In this document: in pieces, positions 1-9,649 of the stretch
Numbering within the stretch: the stretch's first letter is position 1
Layout of the letters: each line of letters opens with the position of its first letter
NCBI GenBank assembly: GCA_022822185.1
Contig: JAJECE010000024.1
Coordinates: 1 to 59,957 of the forward strand
Reading direction: 5' to 3'
Source: Rhodothermales bacterium
Lineage (GTDB): Bacteria; Bacteroidota; Rhodothermia; Rhodothermales; Bin80
DNA length: 59,957 nt
Notes under the pieces: generated by a model
The model's input: the letters and a program-made list of their open reading frames with translations, nothing else
Databases searched by the model: none
What the model was told of the DNA's origin: nothing
Position numbers and translations under genes: made by a program

Positions 1-1320
1 ACCTGAATCTGATACCCTGTAATGGCGGCACCGTTATTCGCAGGTGCCCTCCAGGAAAGATCAATCCGGGTTTGCCCGGAAGCCGTTGCGGTCAAATTCG
101 TGGGCGCATCCGGCGCAGAGATCGCCTGCGTCGTTGCAGAGGCCTCATTGGAGGGAGCGCCGGTACCAATACGATTGATCGCAGAAACGCGGTAGTAGTG
201 CGTCGTTCCTTCGGTAAGACCCGGATCCGTGTAGGTTGTCTTATTATTTCCGGTATCCTCCACCAGAGGATCATCCGGCCAATCTGTCCCATCCGCGGAG
301 CTCTCGATTTGATACCCCGTAATGGGGACACCACCGTTATCATTGGGCGCCGTCCATTTAAGAATGATCCGGGTCGGCCCGGAAGCGGTTGCCGTTAAAT
401 TCCTGGGCGCATCCGGTGCACTGGCCTCCGTCGTTGCATGGGCCACCGCGGATGGAGGGCCCGCGCCAACAGAATTAATGGCAGCGACGCGGTAATAGTA
501 CGTTGTGCCTGCGTCAACTGCTCCATCTACATGGTTTGTGCCAGTACTGGAGGTATTCGGTACAAGCTCCTTCCAGGGCCAGGGGGCCTGGCCATTGAGA
601 GACCTCCAAATGCGGTAGCCCGTAATGGCCGATCCACCATTGATGCCGGGAGCCGTCCAGTTAAGACTGATCTGATTGCGCCCGGAAGCCGTCGCGGTTA
701 CCCCCGTAGGCACACCCGGTGCCGTCGCAGTGGCAGACGCTGTTGCGTGGGTCGTATTGGAAAGAAGCCCTACGCTTCTGGAATTAATGGCAGAGACACG
801 GTAATAATACGTCGTGCCTGACTGAAGCCCCGTATGTGAGTAGGTCGTGGCCGTACTGTTGGTATTCCCCCCTTCCAGATTCGTCCATTCCCCTGTTCCA
901 TTAGGGGATACCTGAATGCGGTACCCGGTAATTGCTGCTCCACCATTTTCATCGGGAGCCGTCCAGGAAAGATTAATCTGATTGTTGCCGGAAGCCGTCG
1001 CAGCTAATGTCGGGGCGCCCGGTCCCCCCACTGTTGCACTGGCTACATTGGACCAGTCGCTGTTGCCATCATCGTTGATTGCACGGACACGGTAATGAAT
1101 CGTCTGGCCTCGTTGACGATTCGGATGTCTAACAGAATTACTACTAGGACCACCCAATGTATTATCTACCAAAGTTCCCCAATTGCTCCCTGCATCGGAA
1201 GACCACTCAATACCATACCCCGTAATTGCTGATCCGCCGTCATCGGCGGAAGGTGTCCATAAAAGTTCGATTGAGTCTGGCCCTCCCAACGCTTCTAAAT
1301 CCGTTGGTGCAGCAGGGGGA
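1..1320 (-). repeat. Tandem Fn3-coding repeats, unit about 300 bp
   Basis: Four to five imperfect copies of a roughly 300-bp unit lie at about 1320-1030, 1022-725, 722-425, 425-110 and 110 onward. The coding strand repeats the same landmark words in each copy, for example the stretch for G-x-A-I-T-G-Y. This is internal domain duplication and not a mobile repeat. Confidence 0.8.
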
Positions 1321-1679
1321 CCAGCGTCAGGCCCGGTGTGCATATAACCACTGCCGACTCCTCCCGTATGTATATCAGGATCAGTCAGACCACCCCCATC
1401 ATCTAGTGAAGGCTTTGATGTATCGTAGCCCGAAACCCTATGCCTAACAAGTGCAGCATCATGATCAATGATCGGTAGATCATCCCCAGACTGATCAATC
1501 TGGATGTGCCCTGCGGACAAACCCTGAGGAAAATCCAACCCGATATTTCTATTTTCTTGTGCCGATGCTCCAATCGAAATAACCAGCAAGAGCAGCAGCA
1601 GAAAGCGTATACCGCTTAATCCCCCGAAAAAATGGGGGGGGGTAAAGTGACGAAGTTGAGCGGGGAGTGACGGCCCCAT
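1..1679 (-). CDS. Secreted fibronectin type III repeat protein, C-terminus beyond window
   Basis: The reading frame is open from an ATG at 1679 down to base 1, so the protein is at least 559 residues and its C-terminus lies left of the window. After a basic N-terminus it has a hydrophobic core of six leucines and an A-S-A signal-peptidase I site near residue 41. A linker of about 75 residues follows, then at least four complete Fn3 modules and the start of a fifth. Each module has the W-x-A-P core strand, a G-G-x-x-I-T-G-Y turn and the Y-Y-R-V-x-A-I-N strand. Fn3 arrays usually act as spacers or adhesion modules in secreted or cell-surface proteins. The real function would depend on the missing C-terminal domain. 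The frame crosses a run of nine C (coding strand) just before the signal core; with nine it is intact. Confidence 0.85.
   Translation of the reverse strand, partial: MGPSLPAQLRHFTPPHFFGGLSGIRFLLLLLLVISIGASAQENRNIGLDFPQGLSAGHIQIDQSGDDLPIIDHDAALVRHRVSGYDTSKPSLDDGGGLTDPDIHTGGVGSGYMHTGPDAGPPAAPTDLEALGGPDSIELLWTPSADDGGSAITGYGIEWSSDAGSNWGTLVDNTLGGPSSNSVRHPNRQRGQTIHYRVRAINDDGNSDWSNVASATVGGPGAPTLAATASGNNQINLSWTAPDENGGAAITGYRIQVSPNGTGEWTNLEGGNTNSTATTYSHTGLQSGTTYYYRVSAINSRSVGLLSNTTHATASATATAPGVPTGVTATASGRNQISLNWTAPGINGGSAITGYRIWRSLNGQAPWPWKELVPNTSSTGTNHVDGAVDAGTTYYYRVAAINSVGAGPPSAVAHATTEASAPDAPRNLTATASGPTRIILKWTAPNDNGGVPITGYQIESSADGTDWPDDPLVEDTGNNKTTYTDPGLTEGTTHYYRVSAINRIGTGAPSNEASATTQAISAPDAPTNLTATASGQTRIDLSWRAPANNGAAITGYQIQ
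1634..1642 (-). repeat. Nine-base G/C homopolymer in the signal-peptide region
   Basis: Nine consecutive G on the plus strand (C on the coding strand) lie 13 codons after the start of the Fn3 protein. As written the frame is open. Gain or loss of one base would truncate the protein before its signal core. This is the arrangement seen in slipped-strand phase-variable surface genes, but phase variation here is inference. Confidence 0.6.
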
Positions 1680-1965
1680 GAATGGTTAAACTGCATGATA
1701 TTTTCGCAGGTTTAAATTTGAACGGTAAGATACGAATTAACCAGATTTACTGCAACCTCATAAGGGCATCACTGATAGAGATTTTGAATCTAAACACGCT
1801 GTGCTAAGAATTTTGAATAGGTCCTAATCTTCATCCAAAACCCAAAAATCGCACGCACGGCTTCATTCGGATGTATGAATCATAGCAACCCATCCCCGTA
1901 AAGCGCACCCTCTTCAGAAATAAAAACCGCTCAAACACTGCACTGACTAAATTTGTGAAGACTCC

Positions 1966-3036
1966 TCAACCTCTTCCTGTCAATGCCTCCAGAAATCCCT
2001 CATAGGCCGGTTTGGGCTGATACTCCGCATTAAAAAGCAGCCCCCACTCCGGGTTCCCCCAAAAGTCAATTAACCAGCTCTCCGGATCCCGCAAACCCCA
2101 CCACGTAATGGCAAACCGGTACTCTTCAGGCAGATCCATAAACGCAGCGATAATTTCATTGACACGCTTCTTTTGTAACTGACTCCGAGCATCCGTAAGC
2201 ACCGACAGATCTCCCTCAGGATTGACGCGGACATCCATCTCCGAAATATGAATCTTGAGTCCCCGCTGAACCATCGCATCCATGACCTCAACAATATTCT
2301 GAAGCGCAGGAAATGTGTAGGTGATATGCATCTGAAGTCCGACCCCGTCAATCGGAATGCCCCGGGATTGCAAATCGTCTACCATGGCAAACATAGAATC
2401 ACGCTTCGCCGCATCCCAGATCGTACCATAATCGTTGTAGAATAACAGAACATCCGGATCAGCCGCTCTGGTATACTGAAATAGACGGGCAATATAATCG
2501 GGCCCCATTCTGCGGCGGAATACCGAATTACGAAGTGCCCCCGTTCCGTCTTCAAATGCCTCGTTAATCACATCCCAACTTATAACATCATCCTTGTAGC
2601 GTGTGACAACGGTCGTGATATAGTCCCTGACTGCATCTTCAAATTCCGCATCCGTCCCACCGAAATTTGCCAACCAGGCTGGAGTAGATTGATGCCACAC
2701 CAGTGTATGCCCGTGAATCTGCATATCGTGCTCTTTGGCAAAAGTAATGAGTGCATCCGTAGGGGGCCAGATAAAATTGCCAGAGGCATCGGTCAAATGT
2801 CGCATCTTCATCTCATACTCAGCAGTCACACTGTTAAAAACCGTACGGACAACTCCTGAATGAACCGCAGCGCCTAACCGGCCTGACTGAACCGCCACAC
2901 CAACCGGAAACGGGGCCACGGAACGCAGGGCTGTATATGGCTGCATCTCTTCGGGGCTTTCTTCGGTGACCGCACTCTCATTGCACCCAATCATAAAGGC
3001 TGCACAGAGAATAAAGAATGAATATCTGAGATGCAT
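1966..3036 (-). CDS. Endo-1,4-beta-xylanase, GH10, lipoprotein
   Basis: A glycoside hydrolase family 10 enzyme of about 356 residues that should cleave beta-1,4-xylan at the cell surface. The start at 3036 is chosen over 3063 because a GGAGG sits five bases before it and the lipobox then falls correctly (F-M-I-G-C, Cys18). The GH10 signatures are the H-G-H-T-L-V-W-H strand, W-D-V-I-N-E-A with acid/base Glu159, and H-I-S-E-M-D with nucleophile Glu266. A W-W-G-L-R aromatic motif lies near the C-terminus. The usual T-A-E-N-E-M-K is T-A-E-Y-E-M-K here: Tyr74 replaces an Asn that contacts sugar in subsite -2 in characterised members. It is divergent from the next gene, with a 120-bp gap. Confidence 0.92.
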   Translation of the reverse strand: MHLRYSFFILCAAFMIGCNESAVTEESPEEMQPYTALRSVAPFPVGVAVQSGRLGAAVHSGVVRTVFNSVTAEYEMKMRHLTDASGNFIWPPTDALITFAKEHDMQIHGHTLVWHQSTPAWLANFGGTDAEFEDAVRDYITTVVTRYKDDVISWDVINEAFEDGTGALRNSVFRRRMGPDYIARLFQYTRAADPDVLLFYNDYGTIWDAAKRDSMFAMVDDLQSRGIPIDGVGLQMHITYTFPALQNIVEVMDAMVQRGLKIHISEMDVRVNPEGDLSVLTDARSQLQKKRVNEIIAAFMDLPEEYRFAITWWGLRDPESWLIDFWGNPEWGLLFNAEYQPKPAYEGFLEALTGRG

Positions 3037-3156
3037 CTGCCTCCAGGATGATTGTGCTGTCAAAATACTTCAAATTGAGAATTACAAGCCTCAAAATACC
3101 AATCCTGTCTTTGAAATCCTATATTTAGGGTAAGTTAAGAGGATTAATCTTCGTCC

Positions 3157-6150
3157 ATGAAAAAAAACCTGACCCGCTATCGTTCCATCTGGATTGCCCT
3201 GGGATTTGGGATTTCGGTGCTGGGGTGTTCGAGTCCCGAACCTGTTCCGGCACTGCCAGATCAGGTAGATTTCAACTATCATATTCGCCCGATCCTCTCA
3301 AACTCCTGCTATGTGTGCCACGGCCCGGACATCAGCACACGCGAAGCCGATCTGCGTCTGGACACCTATGCCGGTGCGACTGCCAGACGGCCTGACGGGC
3401 GGGCAATTATTCCAGGAAGCCCAAAGCGCAGCCTGCTCATTCAGCGTATTCAGGCGGACGATCCCGAAAAACGGATGCCCCCTCCCCAACTCAATAAAAC
3501 GCTCACCGGGTACGAGATTGCGCTGATATCCAAATGGATTGATCGGGGAGCGGAATACAAAACGCACTGGGCACTGATCCCCCCACAGAAAACAGGCGGA
3601 AATCGCTCCATTGATGAGCATTTGCAGGAAAAATTTGCAGAGAAACAGGTCACGCCTGCTGGTCCGGCATCCCGATCCAGCTTAATCCGACGGGCCTCCT
3701 ATGTACTGACCGGCCTTCCGCCCTCTCCCGGTTCCGTCCAGGCATTTGAACGGGCTGAATCCCCGGACGCTTATGCACGGGTTATTGACAGCCTACTCGC
3801 ATCTGACGCATACGGAGAGCGCTGGGCACGTCACTGGATGGACCTCGTCCGATATTCGGAGTCCAGAGGTCATGAATTTGATTTCACAATTCAGGGGGCG
3901 TGGCAGTACCGTGACTACCTTATCCGGGCATTTAATGAAGATGTCCCATACGATCAATTTATTCTGGAGCACCTTGCGGGCGATCTTCTAAAAAATCCCC
4001 GGCGTAATCCCGATTACGGATTCAATGAGTCGGTAATCGGCACAGCACACTTCGCTCTCGGAGAAGGAAAGCACAGCCCGGTGGACACGCGCATTGATGA
4101 GGCAGACCGTATTGACAACATTATTGATGTAACCACAAAAACCTTTCAGAGCTTAACCGTCGCCTGTGCCCGCTGCCATGATCACAAGTTTGATCCAATC
4201 CCAACTCGTGACTACTATTCGCTCTACGGCATTATAGAAAGTGCACGCTTTACCCCGGTTCCCATTCTCTCGGATGACTATCTTGAAAGCGTGGAAACGC
4301 TCATCCATCTCAATCAAACCCTGCGCTCAGAGATAGCCCGCAACTGGCAGTCATCCATGAAAACAACCCCGGCCGTTGCTGTGAGTCAAGTGAACGCTTC
4401 TTTGCCAATCGTACCGGACACCACCGGGGACTGGGAATTTCTGGGGGATTTCCGGCATGGTACACGGGGTGGATGGATTCCCGATGGTGTTGCATTTCGG
4501 GATGCCCCCCTACACGGTGCCCCCCTGATCATGGAAGAGCGCTTGCTCCAGGTTACACAAGGTGTCGCAAGCAGTCGGCAGATTTCGGAAGGGCTTCCCG
4601 GTGCACTTCGCTCGCCAACCTTTAAACTTGACCATGACTCTATTACGGTCATGGCCAAAGGATACAAATCCGCATTGCGGCTGGTGATTGATAATTTCCA
4701 ATTAATCCGTGCACCCATTCATGGAGCACTTGATCAGGAACTCAGCAGTGATGCACTGCGGCCCTATCAATTTGATGTGAGTTTATGGAAGGGCCATAAA
4801 GCATATCTGGAGTTACTGGTCGGGACCTACGACAAGAACCGCTTTGTGACGGATCAGCACATGCTCACCGTCAGTGATTCATCCTACTTTGAAATCGCCT
4901 ATGCGATAGCCTACAATGACACCGCTCCCTCTTTGCCGGGCACGGACTATCAAAACACTCCGCTTGGCCCTGCCATCAATGCCTGGGCAGCAGAAAAGGC
5001 CAGCGTCGCACAGATTTCCGCAATCAATCATGCCTTGGAATCCGGGCAGCTCCAGCGCCCTTCAGTCGGGGCATTGATCCATCGGAGAAAGCAAATCACA
5101 CAGCGCATGCCCCTTGCAGAATTTGTAACCGGCATGACTGAGGGGGATCAGGTCAATAGTGCTGTCTTTGGACGCGGTAACTACAAAACTCCCGTCGGGG
5201 AGCCCGTTCCTCACGGATTCTTTACCGCGCTGGACACTGCCGGCGCCCCGTTTACGAAGACCTCCAGCGGCCGGCTAGAATTTGCGGAGGCGATCATAGA
5301 TCCTGCCAACCCGCTCACTGCACGCGTCATGGTGAACCGGCTTTGGCATCATGCATTCGGCAGAGGAATCGTTGAAACGGTGGATAATTTTGGCGCACAG
5401 GGAAGCCTGCCGACGCATCCCGAACTGCTAGACGAACTGGCGCTGCACTTTATGGAGTCTGGCTGGTCGATCAAGTCAAGCCTCCGGGAAATCCTCCTCT
5501 CCAATGCATTTCAGCGATCTTCCGGCCCCCCCGCGGGTATCCTTCAGGTGGACCCATCCAATCTGCTTCTATCCCATTATCCGGTCCGCAGACTGGAGGC
5601 AGAGGCAATTCGCGACGGGATTCTGGCCGTATCCGGGCAGTTGAACCCTGCGATGTATGGCCCCCCGGTCCCTATTCATCTGACGGACTTCATGAAGGGA
5701 CGGGGCCGTCCTGCCACCAGCGGCCCTCTAGATGGAGACGGGAGGCGAAGTCTTTATATTGCAATCCGCCGCAATTTTCTCTCGCCGATGATGCTCTCCT
5801 TTGATATGCCCATTCCATTCTCTGCATTCGGGGCTCGAAATTCCAGTAATGTCCCCGCACAATCCCTTACAATGCTCAACGATTCCTTTATTGCGGAGCA
5901 GGCCAGACACTGGGCAGAGCATCTGGTAAATCAGCAGCACCTTGAACTTAAGGATCGAATTGTGCATATTTACTTAAAAGCATTTGCCCGACTTCCAGAT
6001 TCAAACGAACTGCTGGAAGCGGAGTCCTTTCTCAACACGGAAGCAGAAGAATCCGGTTTGCGGCCGGAGCATGTCATGGATTCAGTGGAGATCTGGGCGG
6101 CCTATTGCCATGTAATTTTTAACCAGAAGGAATTTATCTATCTGATCTGA
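3157..6150 (+). CDS. Planctomycete-type cytochrome c / DUF1549-DUF1553 lipoprotein
   Basis: A 997-residue lipoprotein (lipobox S-V-L-G-C near residue 24) built as PSCyt1 (heme motif C51-x-x-C54-H55), then DUF1549 with a second C-x-x-C-H at about 337-341 (C-A-R-C-H-D-H-K-F-D-P). A middle beta-rich insert of about 200 residues with no recognised family follows, then DUF1553 at the C-terminus. Proteins of this architecture are heme-binding and occur with DUF1501 partners and sulfatases in polysaccharide-degrading bacteria. Their biochemical role is not established. It forms an operon with the following gene through a TGATG overlap. Confidence 0.88.
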   Translation: MKKNLTRYRSIWIALGFGISVLGCSSPEPVPALPDQVDFNYHIRPILSNSCYVCHGPDISTREADLRLDTYAGATARRPDGRAIIPGSPKRSLLIQRIQADDPEKRMPPPQLNKTLTGYEIALISKWIDRGAEYKTHWALIPPQKTGGNRSIDEHLQEKFAEKQVTPAGPASRSSLIRRASYVLTGLPPSPGSVQAFERAESPDAYARVIDSLLASDAYGERWARHWMDLVRYSESRGHEFDFTIQGAWQYRDYLIRAFNEDVPYDQFILEHLAGDLLKNPRRNPDYGFNESVIGTAHFALGEGKHSPVDTRIDEADRIDNIIDVTTKTFQSLTVACARCHDHKFDPIPTRDYYSLYGIIESARFTPVPILSDDYLESVETLIHLNQTLRSEIARNWQSSMKTTPAVAVSQVNASLPIVPDTTGDWEFLGDFRHGTRGGWIPDGVAFRDAPLHGAPLIMEERLLQVTQGVASSRQISEGLPGALRSPTFKLDHDSITVMAKGYKSALRLVIDNFQLIRAPIHGALDQELSSDALRPYQFDVSLWKGHKAYLELLVGTYDKNRFVTDQHMLTVSDSSYFEIAYAIAYNDTAPSLPGTDYQNTPLGPAINAWAAEKASVAQISAINHALESGQLQRPSVGALIHRRKQITQRMPLAEFVTGMTEGDQVNSAVFGRGNYKTPVGEPVPHGFFTALDTAGAPFTKTSSGRLEFAEAIIDPANPLTARVMVNRLWHHAFGRGIVETVDNFGAQGSLPTHPELLDELALHFMESGWSIKSSLREILLSNAFQRSSGPPAGILQVDPSNLLLSHYPVRRLEAEAIRDGILAVSGQLNPAMYGPPVPIHLTDFMKGRGRPATSGPLDGDGRRSLYIAIRRNFLSPMMLSFDMPIPFSAFGARNSSNVPAQSLTMLNDSFIAEQARHWAEHLVNQQHLELKDRIVHIYLKAFARLPDSNELLEAESFLNTEAEESGLRPEHVMDSVEIWAAYCHVIFNQKEFIYLI

Positions 6151-7598
6151 TGAGTGGTCCACACCGGTTAACCTGCCGAATGACACGTCGCGAAATGCTG
6201 ACCATGTGTCGGAACGGCTTTGGAGGGGTCGCCCTTCTCGGGCTCATGGGCAGTTCCGCCTTCGGCAATATGGTGGCACAGGTGGCCCTGCCTGAGACGA
6301 ACCCTTTACACCCTAGGCCGGGAGGATTAATTCCGAAAGCGCGGAGCATCATCTTCCTGTACATGGACGGAGGCGTATCACAGGTGGACAGCTTTGATCC
6401 GAAGCCGCGCCTCGCCAGAGAGAACGGGGAAAATCCGTATGACAAGTTTGCGGTGGATGCCACACAGTTCAACAGTATCGGCAAGATCCTGCAAAGCCCC
6501 TGGGAGTTCCGGCGCTATGGGGAGAGCGGGATTGAGGTAAGCGATCTGTTTCCGCATGTCGGCCAGTGTGTGGACGACCTTGCTGTGGTCCGATCCATGG
6601 TGGCGGACTTCCCCGAACATACGAATGCGAATTACTTCCTTCATACAGGGATTGGAATTCAGGGGCGTCCCTCTATGGGGGCCTGGATCAATTATGGCCT
6701 CGGCAGTGAAAATCAGGATCTGCCGGGATATGTGGTTCTGGATGGCGGATTGATTCCACCTGGTGGACTGGATAATTTCAACAGCGGGTTTTTGCCTGCT
6801 GCCTATCAGGGATCCATTTTCAGAGCGGGGGATCTGCCGCTTCCGAATATTGAGCCTCAGGAACCGACATCTGACCTGCAACGCCGAAAGCTGAATCTCA
6901 TGAGCCGAACCGACAGGCATTTGCTCGGCCGGATTGGCCATGCCGATCATGTGGAGTCTGCAATCACGAATTATGAACTGGCCTACCGGATGCAGGCCTC
7001 GGTTCCCGAACTGACGGATCTTTCCGGTGAAACAGAAGCCACCAAGAAACTCTACGGGATGGATTCCTCTGATCCCAATACGCGTATTTATGCGGCCGAG
7101 TGTCTTCTGGCAAGGCGTCTGGTAGAACGCGGGGTCCGGTTCATTGAACTTACCTGCCCCAATGTGGCGGCGGATCGATGGGATCAGCATTCCAACCTCA
7201 AGGAAGGGCATGAACTGAATGCCCACGCGGTAGATCAGCCGATTGCAGGCTTAATCAGAGATCTGAAAAGCCGTGGACTCTTTGAGGATACGCTCATTGT
7301 CTGGGCGGGAGAATTTGGGCGGACTCCGTTTGCCCAGGGCACAAACGGGCGAGACCATAACCCGTCTGCATTCAGTATCTGGCTTGCCGGAGCGGGGATC
7401 AAAGGAGGAACCATCTACGGAGCGACCGATGCGTATGGTTACCGTGTCACCGACAGGGAGACCACCATCCACGACCTGCATGCAACCATTCTGTACCTGC
7501 TCGGACTCGAGCACGAGCATCTGACCTACCGATTCAGTGGACGGGATATACGTCTTACGGATGTGGGCGGGAATGTCATACAGGGGATTCTGTCGTGA
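6150..7598 (+). CDS. DUF1501 family protein, Tat-exported
   Basis: A 482-residue protein of the DUF1501 family, which has an alkaline-phosphatase/sulfatase-like fold. The N-terminus has a twin-arginine signal (T-R-R-E-M-L followed by a hydrophobic stretch), so it is exported folded. Family landmarks visible are the L-Y-M-D-G-G strand near residue 68, the V-V-R-S-M segment, and the C-terminal W-A-G-E-F-G-R-T-P and G-R-D-H-N motifs that carry likely metal ligands. Its start overlaps the stop of the DUF1549/1553 gene by one base, so translation is probably coupled and the two products likely act together in the periplasm. Confidence 0.9.
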   Translation: MSGPHRLTCRMTRREMLTMCRNGFGGVALLGLMGSSAFGNMVAQVALPETNPLHPRPGGLIPKARSIIFLYMDGGVSQVDSFDPKPRLARENGENPYDKFAVDATQFNSIGKILQSPWEFRRYGESGIEVSDLFPHVGQCVDDLAVVRSMVADFPEHTNANYFLHTGIGIQGRPSMGAWINYGLGSENQDLPGYVVLDGGLIPPGGLDNFNSGFLPAAYQGSIFRAGDLPLPNIEPQEPTSDLQRRKLNLMSRTDRHLLGRIGHADHVESAITNYELAYRMQASVPELTDLSGETEATKKLYGMDSSDPNTRIYAAECLLARRLVERGVRFIELTCPNVAADRWDQHSNLKEGHELNAHAVDQPIAGLIRDLKSRGLFEDTLIVWAGEFGRTPFAQGTNGRDHNPSAFSIWLAGAGIKGGTIYGATDAYGYRVTDRETTIHDLHATILYLLGLEHEHLTYRFSGRDIRLTDVGGNVIQGILS

Positions 7599-7932
7599 GC
7601 CTGCAGACGCGGTGCACTCAGGAAATCCCATTGAACGGATGCTCAAAAGCACCTCCCCTTGCTTCCTATCTTTTCCGTATGGGATTCATCCGAGAATCCG
7701 ATCCGAAATGATTCATTTGGGCCGATGCGTACACATCTTTTCGCCCTGCCACATCAGGGAATGAATAATGAATGGCAGGGATATCTGGCCTCCACAAAAA
7801 AGCATGCACCTTCAGATCTGCAGGGACGCACGGATCTAATTTCCAAACAAACCCCGAATCCATCATCACTGCAGGATGCGAAGTACATCTGCTTCGCTTT
7901 GCACCTGTGCGGTCCCTGCCCCACCTGTCGGA
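7599..7932. other. Intergenic region between convergent genes
   Basis: No gene is supported here. An 8-bp inverted repeat, CCCTGCCA at 7744-7751 and TGGCAGGG at 7773-7780, could form a hairpin between the convergent DUF1501 and ATPase genes. It has no adjoining T-run, so I do not call it a terminator. Confidence 0.4.
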
Positions 7933-9150
7933 TCAGACCGGGAATCCGCTGGGACGGTAGTGCTCGGCCTTCCGCGCGGGGCGGCGAATCCTGTGGTCAG
8001 CATACCCGTCCACCAGCCATTCATGCATCGTGGGGATCGGGATCACAAAGCGGTTCCCCCGCTCGCCTAGTACTCCCTTGTGGATGGCAAACAGGATCTG
8101 CTCCTCGACCTCCTCCGCAGTGAACTCCAGTGACAGGGATCCCCGGATTTCCCCCTCGGGCACACTGCTGCCTGGTTCCAGCCCCTCCAGCACCCGTGCA
8201 AAACAGTGGAGTTCATCCGTGGAGAATCTGCCGGTCCGCTCATGCAGTCGCGTTCGCCGCTTCTCCCGCCCTTTTTCTAACACGGCTCCGAGCCCCTCCA
8301 GGGTCATGACCTCACCATCGTCCCTGATCTGCCGGAATGCGACCCCGATATGGGCCATCATGAACTGAGGCCAGCCGCGCGTGGCCTGCAGGATATAATC
8401 GATCCATTCATTGGGATCGCCTTCGGCGTGTTCCGGGCAGAACCAGTCCTCCAAGAGCCACCACCCGAATTGATCATCCAATGCTCCCAGATAGATCCGG
8501 CAATCTTCCTCGAATTCCGTAATCTGCGCACGTGCCAAGACCCGCTCGGTAGTTTCCAGCCCCGACGCAACCAGAATCACGGGTCGTCCCAGCGTTCCGT
8601 GATGGATCGCATGAAGCAGGCGCTGTACAGCGCCGAATTCCCCGCATTGCAGTTCGGAGAGATCTCCTAGACGTTGCGCCTCGTCCAGAAGCAGCAGCAG
8701 GGGAGCCCTCCCGGTGCGAAGCACATCCAGGGCTGCCCGTGAACCGTCCCCCAGTTCCTTCCCCATATCGTGGTCCGCCAGATAGACATCCCGAAACATC
8801 CGCCGGAGCCTCCGCCGCCACTGCTTCCACCCGTCCTCCACGGCATCAGAGAGCCGATAAGGGTCCGTCAGAACCCTCGGGTGAATACTTGCGACAGCCC
8901 ACCCCCGCTCGGCAGCCGCCCCCGCAAATTCGGCGAGCAGCGCGGTCTTGCCCGCACCGGTGGCCGACTGGAGCAGGATCGTAGTACCGGATTGATTCCT
9001 CGCCGCCTGGAGCAGACGGGCCTTGAAACGCTTCAGGATATCTTCACGCCCGCGGAAGTACACGGCTACGCCCCGGTCATCTACCAGTCGGGGACGCTTG
9101 GACAGGTGGATCATAGGTTCACGGCATTCTGCCAGTGGATGATTGAACAT
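7933..9150 (-). CDS. AAA+ (AAA_16-like) ATPase, paralogue of the gene at 41.3 kb
   Basis: A 405-residue P-loop ATPase of the AAA_16/ORC-like or STAND-like kind. An N-terminal F-R-G-R-E-D sensor box is followed by Walker A G-A-T-G-A-G-K-T at about residue 63 and Walker B L-L-L-L-L-D-E-A-Q at about 150. A helical region and a C-terminal winged-helix-like segment end in V-I-P-I-P-T-M-H-E-W-L. There is no transmembrane segment. It shares the start box, the P-loop context and the I-P-x-M-H-x-W-L ending with the ATPase at 41302-42555, so both belong to one family. No partner gene is adjacent and the function is unknown; a role in defence or DNA maintenance is a guess from the paralogue's neighbourhood. 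The start could also be the ATG at 9114. Confidence 0.82.
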   Translation of the reverse strand: MFNHPLAECREPMIHLSKRPRLVDDRGVAVYFRGREDILKRFKARLLQAARNQSGTTILLQSATGAGKTALLAEFAGAAAERGWAVASIHPRVLTDPYRLSDAVEDGWKQWRRRLRRMFRDVYLADHDMGKELGDGSRAALDVLRTGRAPLLLLLDEAQRLGDLSELQCGEFGAVQRLLHAIHHGTLGRPVILVASGLETTERVLARAQITEFEEDCRIYLGALDDQFGWWLLEDWFCPEHAEGDPNEWIDYILQATRGWPQFMMAHIGVAFRQIRDDGEVMTLEGLGAVLEKGREKRRTRLHERTGRFSTDELHCFARVLEGLEPGSSVPEGEIRGSLSLEFTAEEVEEQILFAIHKGVLGERGNRFVIPIPTMHEWLVDGYADHRIRRPARKAEHYRPSGFPV

Positions 9151-9649
9151 TCAGTGATTGGGAGGCGAACAGGCCGAAAATAGAATTGTTCCTGCAAGCA
9201 GCGGCAGAGAGGATACATCCCCCCTCAAAACCTCGTATCCCGCCACGATTCAATCATGCGGTACAACATATTTGTTTGTGCTATCGGATACGAGCACTGA
9301 AACAGACCAAAACTATGCTCCCGCCAATTTTCAGTGTCACAGTTGTTCCCGTTCCGTTCCTGATGGCTGCACGCATCGTTGATTTTGTGGTTTTGCGATG
9401 ACCATGGCGCTCCCTTGACCAAGTTTTGCTCACCGGCCGGAACTCCCTTTGTCTGAACTACTAACCTAAATGCAAAATTATATCGGTGGGCCGCCGTGCA
9501 ACACGGAGGCGTTCCCGGCGCAGGGCATCACTTGGCCATACCTGCCGTCGGCCTTCAGGATTGGTGCTGCTATACGGTAAGCAGGGACATTTCCGTAAGG
9601 ATTCCAGTGACTTGAAACTGGTCTATACTGCTATGTATTGCGTGATTAT
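9151..9649. other. Gene-poor region
   Basis: No credible ORF is seen. Around 9485-9650 the three plus-strand frames together give scattered resemblance to an IS1595-type transposase zinc-ribbon region, too weak to annotate. Confidence 0.3.

Noticed and set aside
1680..1965. Promoter boxes for the Fn3 gene
   Set aside because: No -33/-7 pair matching the Bacteroidota consensus could be placed convincingly by eye.
6378..7226. 282-codon minus-strand ORF
   Set aside because: It is the antisense shadow of the DUF1501 gene, with low-complexity composition and no family.
7744..7780. Inverted repeat as a bidirectional terminator
   Set aside because: The 8-bp stem has a 21-base loop and no T-run on either side.
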